NCBI RefSeq assembly: GCF_005116475.1
Contig: NZ_SWBO01000009.1
Coordinates: 94,167 to 158,166 of the forward strand
DNA length: 64,000 bases
Reading direction: 5' to 3'
Source of the DNA: Pedobacter cryotolerans
GTDB lineage: Bacteria > Bacteroidota > Bacteroidia > Sphingobacteriales > Sphingobacteriaceae
Shown: one piece after another, positions 53,562 to 62,807 of the stretch
How positions within the stretch are numbered: position 1 is the stretch's first letter
Layout of the letters: each line of letters starts with the position of its first letter
The notes under the pieces: generated by a model
Seen by the model: only the letters and a program-made list of their open reading frames with translations
What the model was told of the DNA's origin: nothing
Database searches by the model: none
Position numbers and translations under genes: made by a program

Positions 53562-55871
53562 ATGAAGAATTACATTAAACATAACGAGTGGCAGATTATT
53601 GAGAAAGGTTTTGACCCACACTTAAATAAAATATCTGAAAGTATATTTAGTATCGGAAACGGAAGAATGGGGCAGAGAGCCAATTTTGAAGAGACTTATA
53701 CCGGAGAAACTTTGCAGGGTAACTATGTTGCTGGCGTTTATTATCCTGATAAAACAAGAGTAGGTTGGTGGAAAAACGGTTATCCAGAATATTTTGCCAA
53801 AGTACTAAACGCTACCAATTGGATAGGTTTAAATATTACCATTAGCGGTGAAGTTTTAGATTTAAACACCAGTAAAGTATCTGAATTTACGCGTGTGTTA
53901 GATATGAAATTGGGTACGCTTACCAGAAAATTTACAGTTGAGTTGGCAAATGGAAATATTCTTAAAGTTGAAGCTATTCGCTTTTGTAGCATTGTTGATG
54001 ATGAAGCTGGTGTAATTAAATATTCCATCACACCTCAAAATTTTGATGGTAAAATTACTGTTGAATCGAGTTTAGATGGCGATGTGAAAAATCAGGATTC
54101 TAATTATGATGAAAAGTTCTGGAATGAAATTACCGCTAAACAAGAAGGCGATTTTGCATTGCTAACTTTAGAAACTAAAAAAACTGCTTTTTGGGTAAGC
54201 TCTGCAATTTATACCGCCATTTTTCAAGATGGAAATGATTTAGAATTATCATCTTCTTTTGCTAATAAAGAAAAATATGTATCGCAAAATTTTGAAGTTG
54301 ATGTTAAGCAAAATGAAGCCATAACGATTTTTAAATATGCAGTTAATTTATCTTCCGAAAATCATGAAAAAGACGCGATTGAGGTAAACGCTATTTCAAA
54401 GTTAAAAGAAGTTGTTGCAAAAGGTTTTAAACAAATGTTAGCCGAACAAGCTGCGGCTTGGGCTGCTAAATGGCAAAATGGCGATGTAATTATTGAATGT
54501 GATGTAGCTGCGCAACAAGCAATTAGGTTTAATATTTTTCAACTGCACCAAACCTATACTGGCGAAGACGCAAGGTTAAATATTGGTCCGAAAGGGTTTA
54601 CAGGAGAAAAATATGGTGGCTCAACTTATTGGGATACCGAAGCTTATTGTTTGCCTTTTTACTTGGCCACTGCACCGCAACAAGTAGCAGAAAACTTGTT
54701 GATTTATCGTTACAAACATTTAGAAAAAGCGATAGAAAATGCAGAGAAATTAGGCTTTAAAAATGGAGCTGCATTATATCCAATGGTTACCATTAATGGC
54801 GAAGAGTGCCATAACGAGTGGGAAATTACTTTCGAGGAAATCCACAGAAATGGAGCAATCGCTTTTGCAATTTTCAATTACATCCGTTATACGGGAGAAA
54901 ATAAATACTTAGCAGAGTATGGTTTAGAAGTATTAATTGGCATTGCTCGTTTTTGGGCTCAACGTGTTAATTGGAGTATCGACAAAGAAAAATATGTAAT
55001 GTTAGGCGTTACAGGCCCTAACGAATACGAGAACAACATCAACAACAACTGGTACACCAGTACTATAGCCACGTGGTGTTTAAAATATACTATTGAGGCA
55101 ATTGAAACAGTTAAACAAAATGATGGATCTCGATTAGATGAAATTGTAGCTAAAACTAAATTCAACCTTGTTGAAGAGCAAAAACATTGGCAAGATATCA
55201 TCGAAAAGATGTTTTATCCAGAAGATGAAAAATTAGGCATTTTCTTACAGCAAGATGGATATTTAGATAAGGAACAGGTTTTAGTTGCAGCTTTACCTGC
55301 AGAAGATAGACCATTGAATCAAAAATGGAGTTGGGATAGGATTTTACGTTCGTGCTTTATTAAACAAGCAGATGTTTTGCAAGGAATTTACTTTTTTGAG
55401 GAGGATTACGATTTAGAAACTATTCGCCGTAATTATGATTTTTATGAGCCTCGTACCGTTCATGAAAGTTCATTATCTCCCTGCGTACATGCCATAATTG
55501 CAGCCAAACTTGGCGATTTAGATAGAGCTTACGAATTCTATTTGCGTACTTCTCGTTTAGATTTAGATGATTACAATAACGATACCGAAGATGGTTTGCA
55601 CATCACTTCAATGGCTGGTACTTGGTTAAGTGTAGTAGAAGGTTTCGGTGGCATGAGAGTTAAAAATAACCAGTTAAGTCTACATCCTGTGCTACCAAAA
55701 AATTGGAAATCTTACAGTTTTAAAATTGGATTTAGAAAAGCTATTGTTACCGTAAAATTCGATGGTAAAAAAGTGAGCTTAAGTAATGAAAGTGAACAGG
55801 CTTTAAATCTGAATGTTTTTGGTAAGGATGAACATTTAGAGGCAAATGGAACATTAGAAATTAATTCTTAA
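53562..55871 (+). CDS. GH65 maltose phosphorylase family enzyme
   Basis: This 769-residue enzyme should split maltose with phosphate into glucose and beta-glucose 1-phosphate in the cytoplasm. It has the GH65 N-terminal beta-sandwich (SIGNGRMGQRANFEE), the helical barrel with YWDTEAYCLPFYL, and HNEWEITFEEIHRN (417-430), which carries the catalytic glutamate. The phosphate-site region ESSLSPCVHAIIAAKLG and DGLHITSMAGTW follow. Trehalose or kojibiose phosphorylases are relatives, but the match of these motifs to maltose phosphorylase and the maltodextrin neighbours favour maltose. pgmB directly upstream uses its product. The next gene begins 5 bases later. Confidence 0.92.
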   Translation: MKNYIKHNEWQIIEKGFDPHLNKISESIFSIGNGRMGQRANFEETYTGETLQGNYVAGVYYPDKTRVGWWKNGYPEYFAKVLNATNWIGLNITISGEVLDLNTSKVSEFTRVLDMKLGTLTRKFTVELANGNILKVEAIRFCSIVDDEAGVIKYSITPQNFDGKITVESSLDGDVKNQDSNYDEKFWNEITAKQEGDFALLTLETKKTAFWVSSAIYTAIFQDGNDLELSSSFANKEKYVSQNFEVDVKQNEAITIFKYAVNLSSENHEKDAIEVNAISKLKEVVAKGFKQMLAEQAAAWAAKWQNGDVIIECDVAAQQAIRFNIFQLHQTYTGEDARLNIGPKGFTGEKYGGSTYWDTEAYCLPFYLATAPQQVAENLLIYRYKHLEKAIENAEKLGFKNGAALYPMVTINGEECHNEWEITFEEIHRNGAIAFAIFNYIRYTGENKYLAEYGLEVLIGIARFWAQRVNWSIDKEKYVMLGVTGPNEYENNINNNWYTSTIATWCLKYTIEAIETVKQNDGSRLDEIVAKTKFNLVEEQKHWQDIIEKMFYPEDEKLGIFLQQDGYLDKEQVLVAALPAEDRPLNQKWSWDRILRSCFIKQADVLQGIYFFEEDYDLETIRRNYDFYEPRTVHESSLSPCVHAIIAAKLGDLDRAYEFYLRTSRLDLDDYNNDTEDGLHITSMAGTWLSVVEGFGGMRVKNNQLSLHPVLPKNWKSYSFKIGFRKAIVTVKFDGKKVSLSNESEQALNLNVFGKDEHLEANGTLEINS

Positions 55872-55875
55872 TCAG

Positions 55876-57702
55876 TTGAAAAACGTTATTAAAATAGCAT
55901 TATCGATAAGCCTAATTTGTGGCTTTTCTGCTTGCGTAAAAAAAAATAAGCTACAAATGTTAGATCAAAATCAAACGACTGCAGAGCAAATAGCAAACCG
56001 AAAATTGGTCATCTATCAAGCTTTTGTTCGTCATTTTGGAAATAAAAATACTACCAACAAATTTTATGGTTCTATTGAAGAAAATGGAAGTGGAAAATTT
56101 AATGATATCAACGAAAAGGCCTTAAAAGAACTCAAAAAATTAGGCATAAATTATGTTTGGTTCACTGGCGTAATTGAACATGCAACCATGACAGATTATA
56201 GCAAATTCGGTATCAAATCTGATGATCCGGATATTGTGAAGGGCAGAGCTGGCTCTCCTTATGCTATTAAAGATTATTATGATGTTGACCCAGATTTGGC
56301 GGTTGATGTGAATAATAGAATGGATGAGTATGAGGCTTTAATCAAACGTACGCACGCACAAGGTTTAAAAGTTTTGATGGATTTTATACCTAATCACGTA
56401 GCTAGAACCTACCATTCTGATCAAAAACCAACTAATGTAGCCGATTTAGGTGCTACGGATGATACTTCTAAAAGCTTTTCGCCAACTAACGATTTCTATT
56501 ACATCCCAAACCAGCATTTTGTCGTGCCTAAAGGTTATAACCCAGGGGGGAATGAATTTCAAAGTCCATTAAAAGATGGGAAATTTGATGAATATCCTGC
56601 TAAAGCAACTGGGAATAATGTTTTTAATCATGCACCAAGTATTGATGATTGGTTCGAAACCATTAAATTAAATTATGGTTTAGATGTTCAAAATAACAAT
56701 ACCAAAAATTTCGTTCCTCAACCTCCAGTTTGGCGCAAAATGAGAGATATTCTAGCTTTTTGGGCTACGAAAGGAGTTGATGGCTTTAGATGCGACATGG
56801 TAGAAATGGTACCTGTTGAGTTCTGGAGCTGGGTAATTACAGATTTGAGAAAAAAATATCCTGATTTAATTTTTATTGGCGAGGCTTACGATAGAAACGA
56901 ATACAAGAATTTTTTAGTTAATGGAAAGTTCGATTATTTGTATGATAAAGTTGGTTTATATGACGGTATAAAACGCTTAATGTGCAATGAAGCCAACGGA
57001 ACAGTAAAAGACATCAGTTTTGTATGGCAAAAAGAAAGCAATGGGTTTTCGCAACACATGTTACGCTTTTTAGAAAACCACGATGAAACCAGAATAGCTT
57101 CTAAAGACTTTGCACAAAATCCTTGGTACGGCGTACCTGGAATGGTGGTAACGGCTACTTTATCTTCCGGCCCAGTGATGATTTATAACGGACAAGAAGT
57201 TGGTGAGCCAGCCCAAGGAGCCGAAGGTTTCGGAGGTGATGATAGTCGCTCTTCTATTTTTGATTATTGGGGTTTGCCAAAACACCAAAAATGGATGAAT
57301 GATGGTGCTTTTGACGGAGGTAAATTAACCGAGGAAGAGAAAAGCCTTCGCCAGTTTTATAGTAAATTGTTAAATCTGGTTAATGAAAATGAAGCAATAG
57401 CTAGTGGTAATTTTTACGAACTTTTACAGGAAAATCAATCATCACAAGGTTTTAACGATAAAGTTTATGCCTATTTAAGATATACCGAAAATAAACGTGT
57501 TTTGGTGTTGGCTAATTTTAATAGAAATGAAGCAAGCTTAAATGTAAAATTCCCTAAAGATGTTTTGCAAGCTTTTAAATTAGAAGGAAAGGCTATAAAC
57601 TTTACCGATTTACTATCTAATACTAAATTTAATACCGCAAATATGAATGAAGGTATAAAAATTAAAATGCCATCAACGAGTGCGGTAATATTAGAGTTTT
57701 AA
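55876..57702 (+). CDS. GH13 alpha-amylase family lipoprotein (SusG-like position)
   Basis: This 608-residue enzyme starts at TTG 55876; its signal peptide ends in a lipobox (GFSAC, Cys20), so it should be a lipoprotein, probably at the cell surface or periplasmic face of the outer membrane. The GH13 catalytic acids are Asp307 in DGFRCD, Glu336 in IGEAYD and Asp403 in ENHDE. VLMDFIPNHVA is conserved region I. It may begin starch or maltodextrin breakdown before import. It is the fourth gene in the maltodextrin run, 5 bases after the GH65 gene, and a repeat-filled gap precedes the transporter. Confidence 0.9.
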   Translation: MKNVIKIALSISLICGFSACVKKNKLQMLDQNQTTAEQIANRKLVIYQAFVRHFGNKNTTNKFYGSIEENGSGKFNDINEKALKELKKLGINYVWFTGVIEHATMTDYSKFGIKSDDPDIVKGRAGSPYAIKDYYDVDPDLAVDVNNRMDEYEALIKRTHAQGLKVLMDFIPNHVARTYHSDQKPTNVADLGATDDTSKSFSPTNDFYYIPNQHFVVPKGYNPGGNEFQSPLKDGKFDEYPAKATGNNVFNHAPSIDDWFETIKLNYGLDVQNNNTKNFVPQPPVWRKMRDILAFWATKGVDGFRCDMVEMVPVEFWSWVITDLRKKYPDLIFIGEAYDRNEYKNFLVNGKFDYLYDKVGLYDGIKRLMCNEANGTVKDISFVWQKESNGFSQHMLRFLENHDETRIASKDFAQNPWYGVPGMVVTATLSSGPVMIYNGQEVGEPAQGAEGFGGDDSRSSIFDYWGLPKHQKWMNDGAFDGGKLTEEEKSLRQFYSKLLNLVNENEAIASGNFYELLQENQSSQGFNDKVYAYLRYTENKRVLVLANFNRNEASLNVKFPKDVLQAFKLEGKAINFTDLLSNTKFNTANMNEGIKIKMPSTSAVILEF

Positions 57703-57711
57703 TCAAACCTG

Positions 57712-57885
57712 TCATCCAGCGTGCAACGAAGGATCTCTCTATTGAGTTTTAGCTTAGAGATTCTACGCTTTGCTACCGATGTGAAATCGGTACAAGTTCT
57801 GAATGACAAAAAATATAAAAAATCCTTCTACTACGCTCAGGATGACGATAAGTGTCAGTCTGAGCGTAGTCGAAGACCTAACCAA
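57712..57885. repeat. Dispersed palindromic repeat between GH13 lipoprotein and transporter genes
   Basis: GTCATCCAGCGTGCAACGAAGGATCTC near 57712 recalls the repeat at 63460-63560. Within it CTACGCTCAG (57831-57840) pairs perfectly with CTGAGCGTAG (57860-57869). A frame passing through the repeat has no family support. This is repeat DNA sitting inside an operon-like gene run. Confidence 0.6.
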
Positions 57886-57892
57886 ATAAACC

Positions 57893-59305
57893 ATGAACAA
57901 CCTATCTCACAAGCCAAAACTATCATTCTGGAGTATTTTTAACATGAGCTTCGGCTTTTTGGGTATACAATTCGGCTTTGCATTACAAGGCGGATTTATG
58001 TCTCGCATATTTCAAACCTTAGGTGCTAGTCAGGATGATATACCTGCTTTGTGGATTGCTGCGCCATTAACAGGTTTGTTAGTGCAACCAATTATCGGTT
58101 ACATGAGCGATAGAACTTGGAGCCCACGTTGGGGAAGAAGAAAGCCCTTCTTTTTAATAGGAGCGGTTTTGAGTACAATAGTGCTTTTCTTTTTGCCAAA
58201 TTCGCCAGTTTTATGGGTTGCTGCGGGATGTTTGTGGGTTTTAGATGCTTCTATAAATATTACTATGGAACCATTTAGGGCACTGGTTGCCGATAAATTG
58301 CCAGACTCACAACGCTCTTATGGTTTTGTAATGCAAACCTTAATTATTGGGGTAGGTACTTGGGTAGCGAGTAACTTGCCTTGGTTAGTTAATCAGTTAG
58401 GTGTTAGTAATGAGGCTTTACCAGGCATTGTGCCCATGTCGGTAAAAATTGCTTTTGGTATTGGTGGGGTAGTTTTTTTAGCTTCAGTATTGTACACCAT
58501 TTTTACTACAACAGAGTATCCGCCAGAAGATTTAGAAGAATTTAAGAAAGAAAATGAAGCAAGTAAAGGTTTTGCTAATGGTGTTAAAGAGATATTTGCC
58601 AGTATCGGGCAAATGCCCAAAACCATGAAACTATTAGGTGTTATACAATTTTTTAGCTGGTTCTCATTTTTTGCGATGTGGAGTTTGGCCACACCAGCCT
58701 TAACTACCCATGTTTTTAATGCACCTGCACCAGTAGAAACGGCTTTTAATATGGCCGATGAGGGTTCAAAAGCCTTATTTATGACGGCAAGTAAATCATA
58801 CAATGATGCCGCAGATTTAGTAGGTTCTTACATGGGGATGTATGGTTTATCATCGATGGCATTTGCCTTATTGCTTACCTTTTATGCCGCAAAACGAAGC
58901 ATAAACAGGAAATATATCCACATGTTTAGTTTAATTGCGGGCGGCTTAGGTTTTATATCTATGTACTTTATTAATCAACCTCAACAATTAATTTATTCGT
59001 TTATTTTAATCGGTATTTCGTGGGGAAGCATACTCTCCATGCCTTATGCCATGTTATCAAGTGCTATAAATCCAAAAAAAATGGGGATTTATATGGGGAT
59101 TTTTAATATGTTTATTGTAATTCCGCAAATTATTGCTGCTACAGGTGGTTTAAACTATCTTTACCAATTAATTTTTGGAGAAGCAGTAATTAATGCAATG
59201 TTATTAGCAGGAGCTTCATTAATTATTGGCGGCTTGGCTAACTTTTTGATTACAGATAAAAACGTAATCACGCATCAAGCGGAAGACAGAGAAGTATTAA
59301 ATTAA
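57893..59305 (+). CDS. MFS sugar transporter (SLC45/glycoside-pentoside-hexuronide-like)
   Basis: This 470-residue protein has about 12 membrane helices and MFS loop motifs. The first cytoplasmic loop has GYMSDRTWSPRWGRRKPFF, as in SLC45-type sucrose/maltose carriers and related bacterial maltose transporters. NITMEPFRALVADKLPDSQR is another hallmark of this group. It most likely brings maltose or short maltodextrins through the inner membrane by proton symport. Its position between a lipoprotein amylase and the GH31 glucosidase supports that substrate. The central extra-membrane region (TTTEYPPEDLEEFKKEN) is typical. GH31 follows by 26 bases. Confidence 0.9.
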   Translation: MNNLSHKPKLSFWSIFNMSFGFLGIQFGFALQGGFMSRIFQTLGASQDDIPALWIAAPLTGLLVQPIIGYMSDRTWSPRWGRRKPFFLIGAVLSTIVLFFLPNSPVLWVAAGCLWVLDASINITMEPFRALVADKLPDSQRSYGFVMQTLIIGVGTWVASNLPWLVNQLGVSNEALPGIVPMSVKIAFGIGGVVFLASVLYTIFTTTEYPPEDLEEFKKENEASKGFANGVKEIFASIGQMPKTMKLLGVIQFFSWFSFFAMWSLATPALTTHVFNAPAPVETAFNMADEGSKALFMTASKSYNDAADLVGSYMGMYGLSSMAFALLLTFYAAKRSINRKYIHMFSLIAGGLGFISMYFINQPQQLIYSFILIGISWGSILSMPYAMLSSAINPKKMGIYMGIFNMFIVIPQIIAATGGLNYLYQLIFGEAVINAMLLAGASLIIGGLANFLITDKNVITHQAEDREVLN

Positions 59306-59331
59306 TCGTATTAGGGCAGTTGCACAAATTT

Positions 59332-61806
59332 ATGGCAGAAGATATCAATAACGACGAAAAGCAAATTATAGCAGAAACAATAGTTGGCGAAACAACTGAA
59401 GAAGTAGTTCAGCATTTAAATAATCCGGTAACGGATTTAAAGCCTATTGTTAAACAATATTTAACAGAAGTTAAGGGAGTTAAAAAAGAAGGAAATAAAT
59501 TTTATTTTTCTGATGGGAATGCCCGGGTTGAAGTTCGCGTTGTAAGCGATGAAATTATCAGAGTTCGTTTAGCCCCTCATGGTGTGTTTTTGGATGATTT
59601 TTCTTACGCAGTGCCAGTGGTAGACCAGCGAGTTACCACTTTTAGGCTCGAAGAAACCGAAACCCATTATGCCATATCTACTAGTACAGTAACTTGTAAA
59701 GTGAGCAAAGCTGATTTTTTAGTTTCTTTTGCTGATAATACTACTGGCATGGTGATGAGCGAAGATGCTTCGCCTATGCATTGGGAAGAAAACGTAGAAT
59801 TTGGTGGTTATTATGTTTTTGCTACAAAAGACTGCAAATCAGAAGAGAACTTTTTTGGTTTAGGCGATAAATCTGGAAATATGAATTTGCGTGGCAGAAA
59901 ATTCCAAAACTGGAATACTGATGCTTATTCTTTTGGTTGGGATCAAGATCCATTGTACCGAACCATTCCGTTTTATATAGGCATTCATGAAAGTGCTAGT
60001 TATGGTATTTTCTTTGATAACACGTTCCGTTCGTATTTCGATTTTGGTAGAGAGAACAACGACAAAACGAGTTTTTGGGCAGATGGGGGCGAGTTGCAAT
60101 ATTACTACATCCATGGCCCACACATGATGGATGTGGTAAAACGTTACCAAACGTTAACCGGAACCCATAAATTACCACCTAAATGGGCTTTGGGATATCA
60201 TCAATGCCGTTGGAGCTATTATCCAGAAAGTAGAGTAAGAGAAGTTGCAGAAGGATTTAGGTCAAATCAAATTCCTTGCGATGCCATTTACTTAGACATC
60301 GATTATATGGATGGCTATCGTTGCTTTACATGGAACAAAAAATATTTCCCAGATCCTAAAAAAATGATCAAAGATTTGCTGAACATCGGTATGAAAACCG
60401 TTGTAATGATTGATCCAGGGATTAAAGTAGACGATAATTATTGGGTATTTAAAGAAGGAAAAGAGAAAAATTTCTTTTGTCGCCGTAGCGATGATTACTT
60501 TATGGAAGGCCACGTTTGGCCAGGAAGATGCCAATTTCCAGATTTTACCAATCCAGCCGTAAGAGAATGGTTTGGAGGTTTATACAAAGAATTGGTTGAG
60601 TTAGGCGTTGCAGGTTTTTGGAACGATATGAACGAGCCTGCAGTTTTTGGGGCAGGTACTTTCCCTAATGATGTTCGTCATAATTACGAAGGTTACCGTG
60701 GTTCGCACCGTAAAGCACACAATGTGTATGGTATGCAAATGGTACGTTCTACTTATGATGGTTTAAAGAAATTGATGCGCAATAAACGCCCTTTTACCAT
60801 AACAAGGGCAGGTTATTCGGGTATGCAGCGTTATGCATGTGTTTGGACTGGCGACAACGTGGCTACTTGGGAGCACTTAAAATTGGGTAATATTCAATGT
60901 CAACGGATGTCTATTTCGGGTGTGCCATTTTGCGGTACCGATATTGGTGGTTTTAGCGGCGAGCCAGATGGGGAGTTATTTACGCGTTGGATACAATTAG
61001 GAACTTTTTCTCCATTTATGAGAGCTCACTCTGCAGGTGATACTTCTGTACGTGAACCTTGGAGTTTTGGTGAGCCTTTTACTTCCATTAACCGTAAGTT
61101 TATTGAGTTGAGGTATCGTTTAATGCCTTATATTTATTCGGTTTTTTGGGAGCATCACCGTTATGGTTTTCCTATTTTAAGGCCATTGGCGATGCTGGAG
61201 CAAGAAAACATCAGTAACCATTTCCGTCAGGATGAGTTTACATTTGGCGATAAAATATTGGTTTGCCCAGTTTTAGAGCAAGGTGCAACTTCTCGTACCG
61301 TTTATTTACCGAAAGGGCAATGGTACAATTTCTGGACACATGAATTACTAAATGGCGAAAATGAATATAACATTGAAGCGAAGTTAGAAGATATGCCTTT
61401 ATTTGTTAGAGCAGGGTCGGTTGTGCCAGAATATCCGGTAATGCAATATGTAGGCGAAAAACCAATTGACGAGCTTTGGTTAAATGTTTATTATGCAGAT
61501 TACGAAGTAAACTCATTCTTGTTTGAAGATCATGGAGATACGTTTGCGTACGAGCAGGATATTTATTTAGAGAAGAAATTTAGTGTAAGAGGCGATGGCA
61601 AAAACTTGTTTATTGAGCAAACTATAGAAGGTTTATATACACCAACTTACGAACTTTATGATTACAACGTTATCGGTGTACCATTTAAAGTGAGCAAAAT
61701 TTATGTAGATGATAAAGAAGTTACAGATTTTAGCTTCGACGATAAAAAACGTTTGAGATTTAAATCGAACAAAAACTTTATGAATATTAAGATTTTTGGA
61801 GTTTAA
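59332..61806 (+). CDS. GH31 alpha-glucosidase
   Basis: This enzyme (824 residues from ATG 59332, MAEDINNDEK) removes alpha-linked glucose from non-reducing ends. A TTG 12 bases upstream is a possible but less likely start. No signal peptide is seen, so it probably acts in the cytoplasm. The N-terminal beta-sandwich contains FFGLGDKSG, and the nucleophile motif is FWNDMNEP with Asp432. The acid/base is Asp508 in WTGDNVATW. C-terminal beta domains follow (LPKGQWYNFWTHELL). It would finish maltodextrin degradation, parallel to the phosphorolytic GH65 route. It ends the run, with a hairpin and T-rich tract 15 bases downstream. Confidence 0.93.
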   Translation: MAEDINNDEKQIIAETIVGETTEEVVQHLNNPVTDLKPIVKQYLTEVKGVKKEGNKFYFSDGNARVEVRVVSDEIIRVRLAPHGVFLDDFSYAVPVVDQRVTTFRLEETETHYAISTSTVTCKVSKADFLVSFADNTTGMVMSEDASPMHWEENVEFGGYYVFATKDCKSEENFFGLGDKSGNMNLRGRKFQNWNTDAYSFGWDQDPLYRTIPFYIGIHESASYGIFFDNTFRSYFDFGRENNDKTSFWADGGELQYYYIHGPHMMDVVKRYQTLTGTHKLPPKWALGYHQCRWSYYPESRVREVAEGFRSNQIPCDAIYLDIDYMDGYRCFTWNKKYFPDPKKMIKDLLNIGMKTVVMIDPGIKVDDNYWVFKEGKEKNFFCRRSDDYFMEGHVWPGRCQFPDFTNPAVREWFGGLYKELVELGVAGFWNDMNEPAVFGAGTFPNDVRHNYEGYRGSHRKAHNVYGMQMVRSTYDGLKKLMRNKRPFTITRAGYSGMQRYACVWTGDNVATWEHLKLGNIQCQRMSISGVPFCGTDIGGFSGEPDGELFTRWIQLGTFSPFMRAHSAGDTSVREPWSFGEPFTSINRKFIELRYRLMPYIYSVFWEHHRYGFPILRPLAMLEQENISNHFRQDEFTFGDKILVCPVLEQGATSRTVYLPKGQWYNFWTHELLNGENEYNIEAKLEDMPLFVRAGSVVPEYPVMQYVGEKPIDELWLNVYYADYEVNSFLFEDHGDTFAYEQDIYLEKKFSVRGDGKNLFIEQTIEGLYTPTYELYDYNVIGVPFKVSKIYVDDKEVTDFSFDDKKRLRFKSNKNFMNIKIFGV

Positions 61807-61820
61807 GATTTAAGGCTTTT

Positions 61821-61876
61821 TTACCACATAGACACATAGCTTTTTCAGAATTACTATGTGCCTATGTGGTTTTTAA
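61821..61876 (+). terminator. Hairpin with T-rich end after the GH31 gene
   Basis: TTACCACATAGACACATAG folds against CTATGTGCCTATGTGGT with a TTTTT tail, 15 bases after the stop. It probably ends the maltodextrin transcript. A related ACCACATAGGTACATAG/GCCTATGTTTTT pair lies at 62020-62075, so the hairpin may itself be a dispersed repeat. Confidence 0.6.
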
Positions 61877-61893
61877 TATTTAAGGCATTTTAG

Positions 61894-61925
61894 CCTATCG
61901 GCTGGTGTCCCACCAGCCGAAACTA
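61894..61925. repeat. Palindromic repeat copy A, left of the ABC cassette
   Basis: CGGCTGGTG and CACCAGCCG (61899-61919) form a 9-bp stem with a 3-base loop, within a 32-base unit that recurs at 63582-63613 with one difference. A second palindrome, GGTCGGTG...CATCGACC, follows near 61938. The remaining spacer to 62160 is AT-rich with no supported gene. Confidence 0.75.
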
Positions 61926-62160
61926 TCAGAAATTTATGGTCGGTGAGACATCGACCAATAAGACAATTTAAAGATTTTTGGTGCTTAGTATTTAAGTTTA
62001 GTTTTACCACATTTTAAATTAACCACATAGGTACATAGAAGATATAAGAGCTTGCTATTTGCCTATGTTTTTTTTTATATTGTAATATCTATGGTGTATC
62101 AACAGCCGAATCTATTAGTTAAAATCATACGCTGTGATACACAAATCAATAGTTCAAGAA

Positions 62161-62475
62161 ATGCTGTACAAATTGAAGTTTTTGTATTTTAATCATTTTA
62201 AAGCAGTATTTGCTCTTAATCTATTTGTTAGCTTATTTTTTTCCTATCTATTTTTTATAAAAGGGTTTGATAAATTAAATCTTTATTTCTACTCAATAAT
62301 TTTTAAGCTAATGGGATATATTTTATCGGTAATGATAGAAAAGATAATTTTTCCAGAAAGACAATATTTTTTTAGAAACTTAAGGTTTAGTTATCGCAAA
62401 ATATTCTCTGTTCTTTTTATAACAGATTTTCTTATTTTTATGTTGTTTCTCTTCTTAACTTATCAATTTCCTTAG
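62161..62475 (+). CDS. Small integral membrane protein A of tandem pair
   Basis: I do not recognise a family. This 104-residue protein (from ATG 62161, MLYKLKFLYFNHFK) has about three hydrophobic helices and a basic, aromatic loop (FPERQYFFRNLRFSYRK) before the last one. It is clearly homologous to the next protein along its length: both share LKF, HFK, the FDKxNLY segment, IEKxxF and RNLxFSYRK. A GTG at 62134 could lengthen it by 9 residues, but the alignment with its paralog supports the ATG. It precedes an ABC ATPase in one compact unit, so it may form a minimal transporter or permease-like complex with it. Confidence 0.8.
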   Translation: MLYKLKFLYFNHFKAVFALNLFVSLFFSYLFFIKGFDKLNLYFYSIIFKLMGYILSVMIEKIIFPERQYFFRNLRFSYRKIFSVLFITDFLIFMLFLFLTYQFP

Positions 62476-62483
62476 TGAATTAT

Positions 62484-62807
62484 ATGCTACATAGATTAAA
62501 GTTTATATTCTTGCACCATTTTAAACTAGTAGCAGTATTAAATTTCAGTCTAACTTTATATCTCACTTATCTCTTCATCCTAAAAGGATTTGATAAAATA
62601 AACTTATATAATATTGCAATCGCATTAAAGTTAATTGCTTATGTAATTACTTTGGCAATCGAGAAGTTGTTTTTTGCCTATCGATCTTATTACTACCGTA
62701 ATTTAGGTTTTAGCTATCGCAAATTATTAGGCTTGTTTTTTACATTCGACTTTCTCCTGTTCCTTTCACTATTCATCATTTCATACCTATGGATGAACTT
62801 TATATAG
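62484..62807 (+). CDS. Small integral membrane protein B of tandem pair
   Basis: This 107-residue protein (MLHRLKFIFLHHFK) is a close paralog of the preceding one, with the same three-helix pattern, KGFDKINLYN, AIEKLFF and YYRNLGFSYRKLLG segments. Together they look like a tandem duplication that was kept. A GTG at 62475 overlaps the end of the first gene and would add 3 residues. Its 3' end overlaps the ATPase gene by 19 bases in a different frame, implying tight translational coupling. The pair is far smaller than usual ABC permeases (about 250 residues and six helices). Function is unknown. Confidence 0.8.
   Translation: MLHRLKFIFLHHFKLVAVLNFSLTLYLTYLFILKGFDKINLYNIAIALKLIAYVITLAIEKLFFAYRSYYYRNLGFSYRKLLGLFFTFDFLLFLSLFIISYLWMNFI

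Noticed and set aside
57721..57942. 73-codon open frame between the GH13 lipoprotein and transporter genes
   Set aside because: It is made of dispersed repeat sequence and overlaps the transporter start; no family resemblance.
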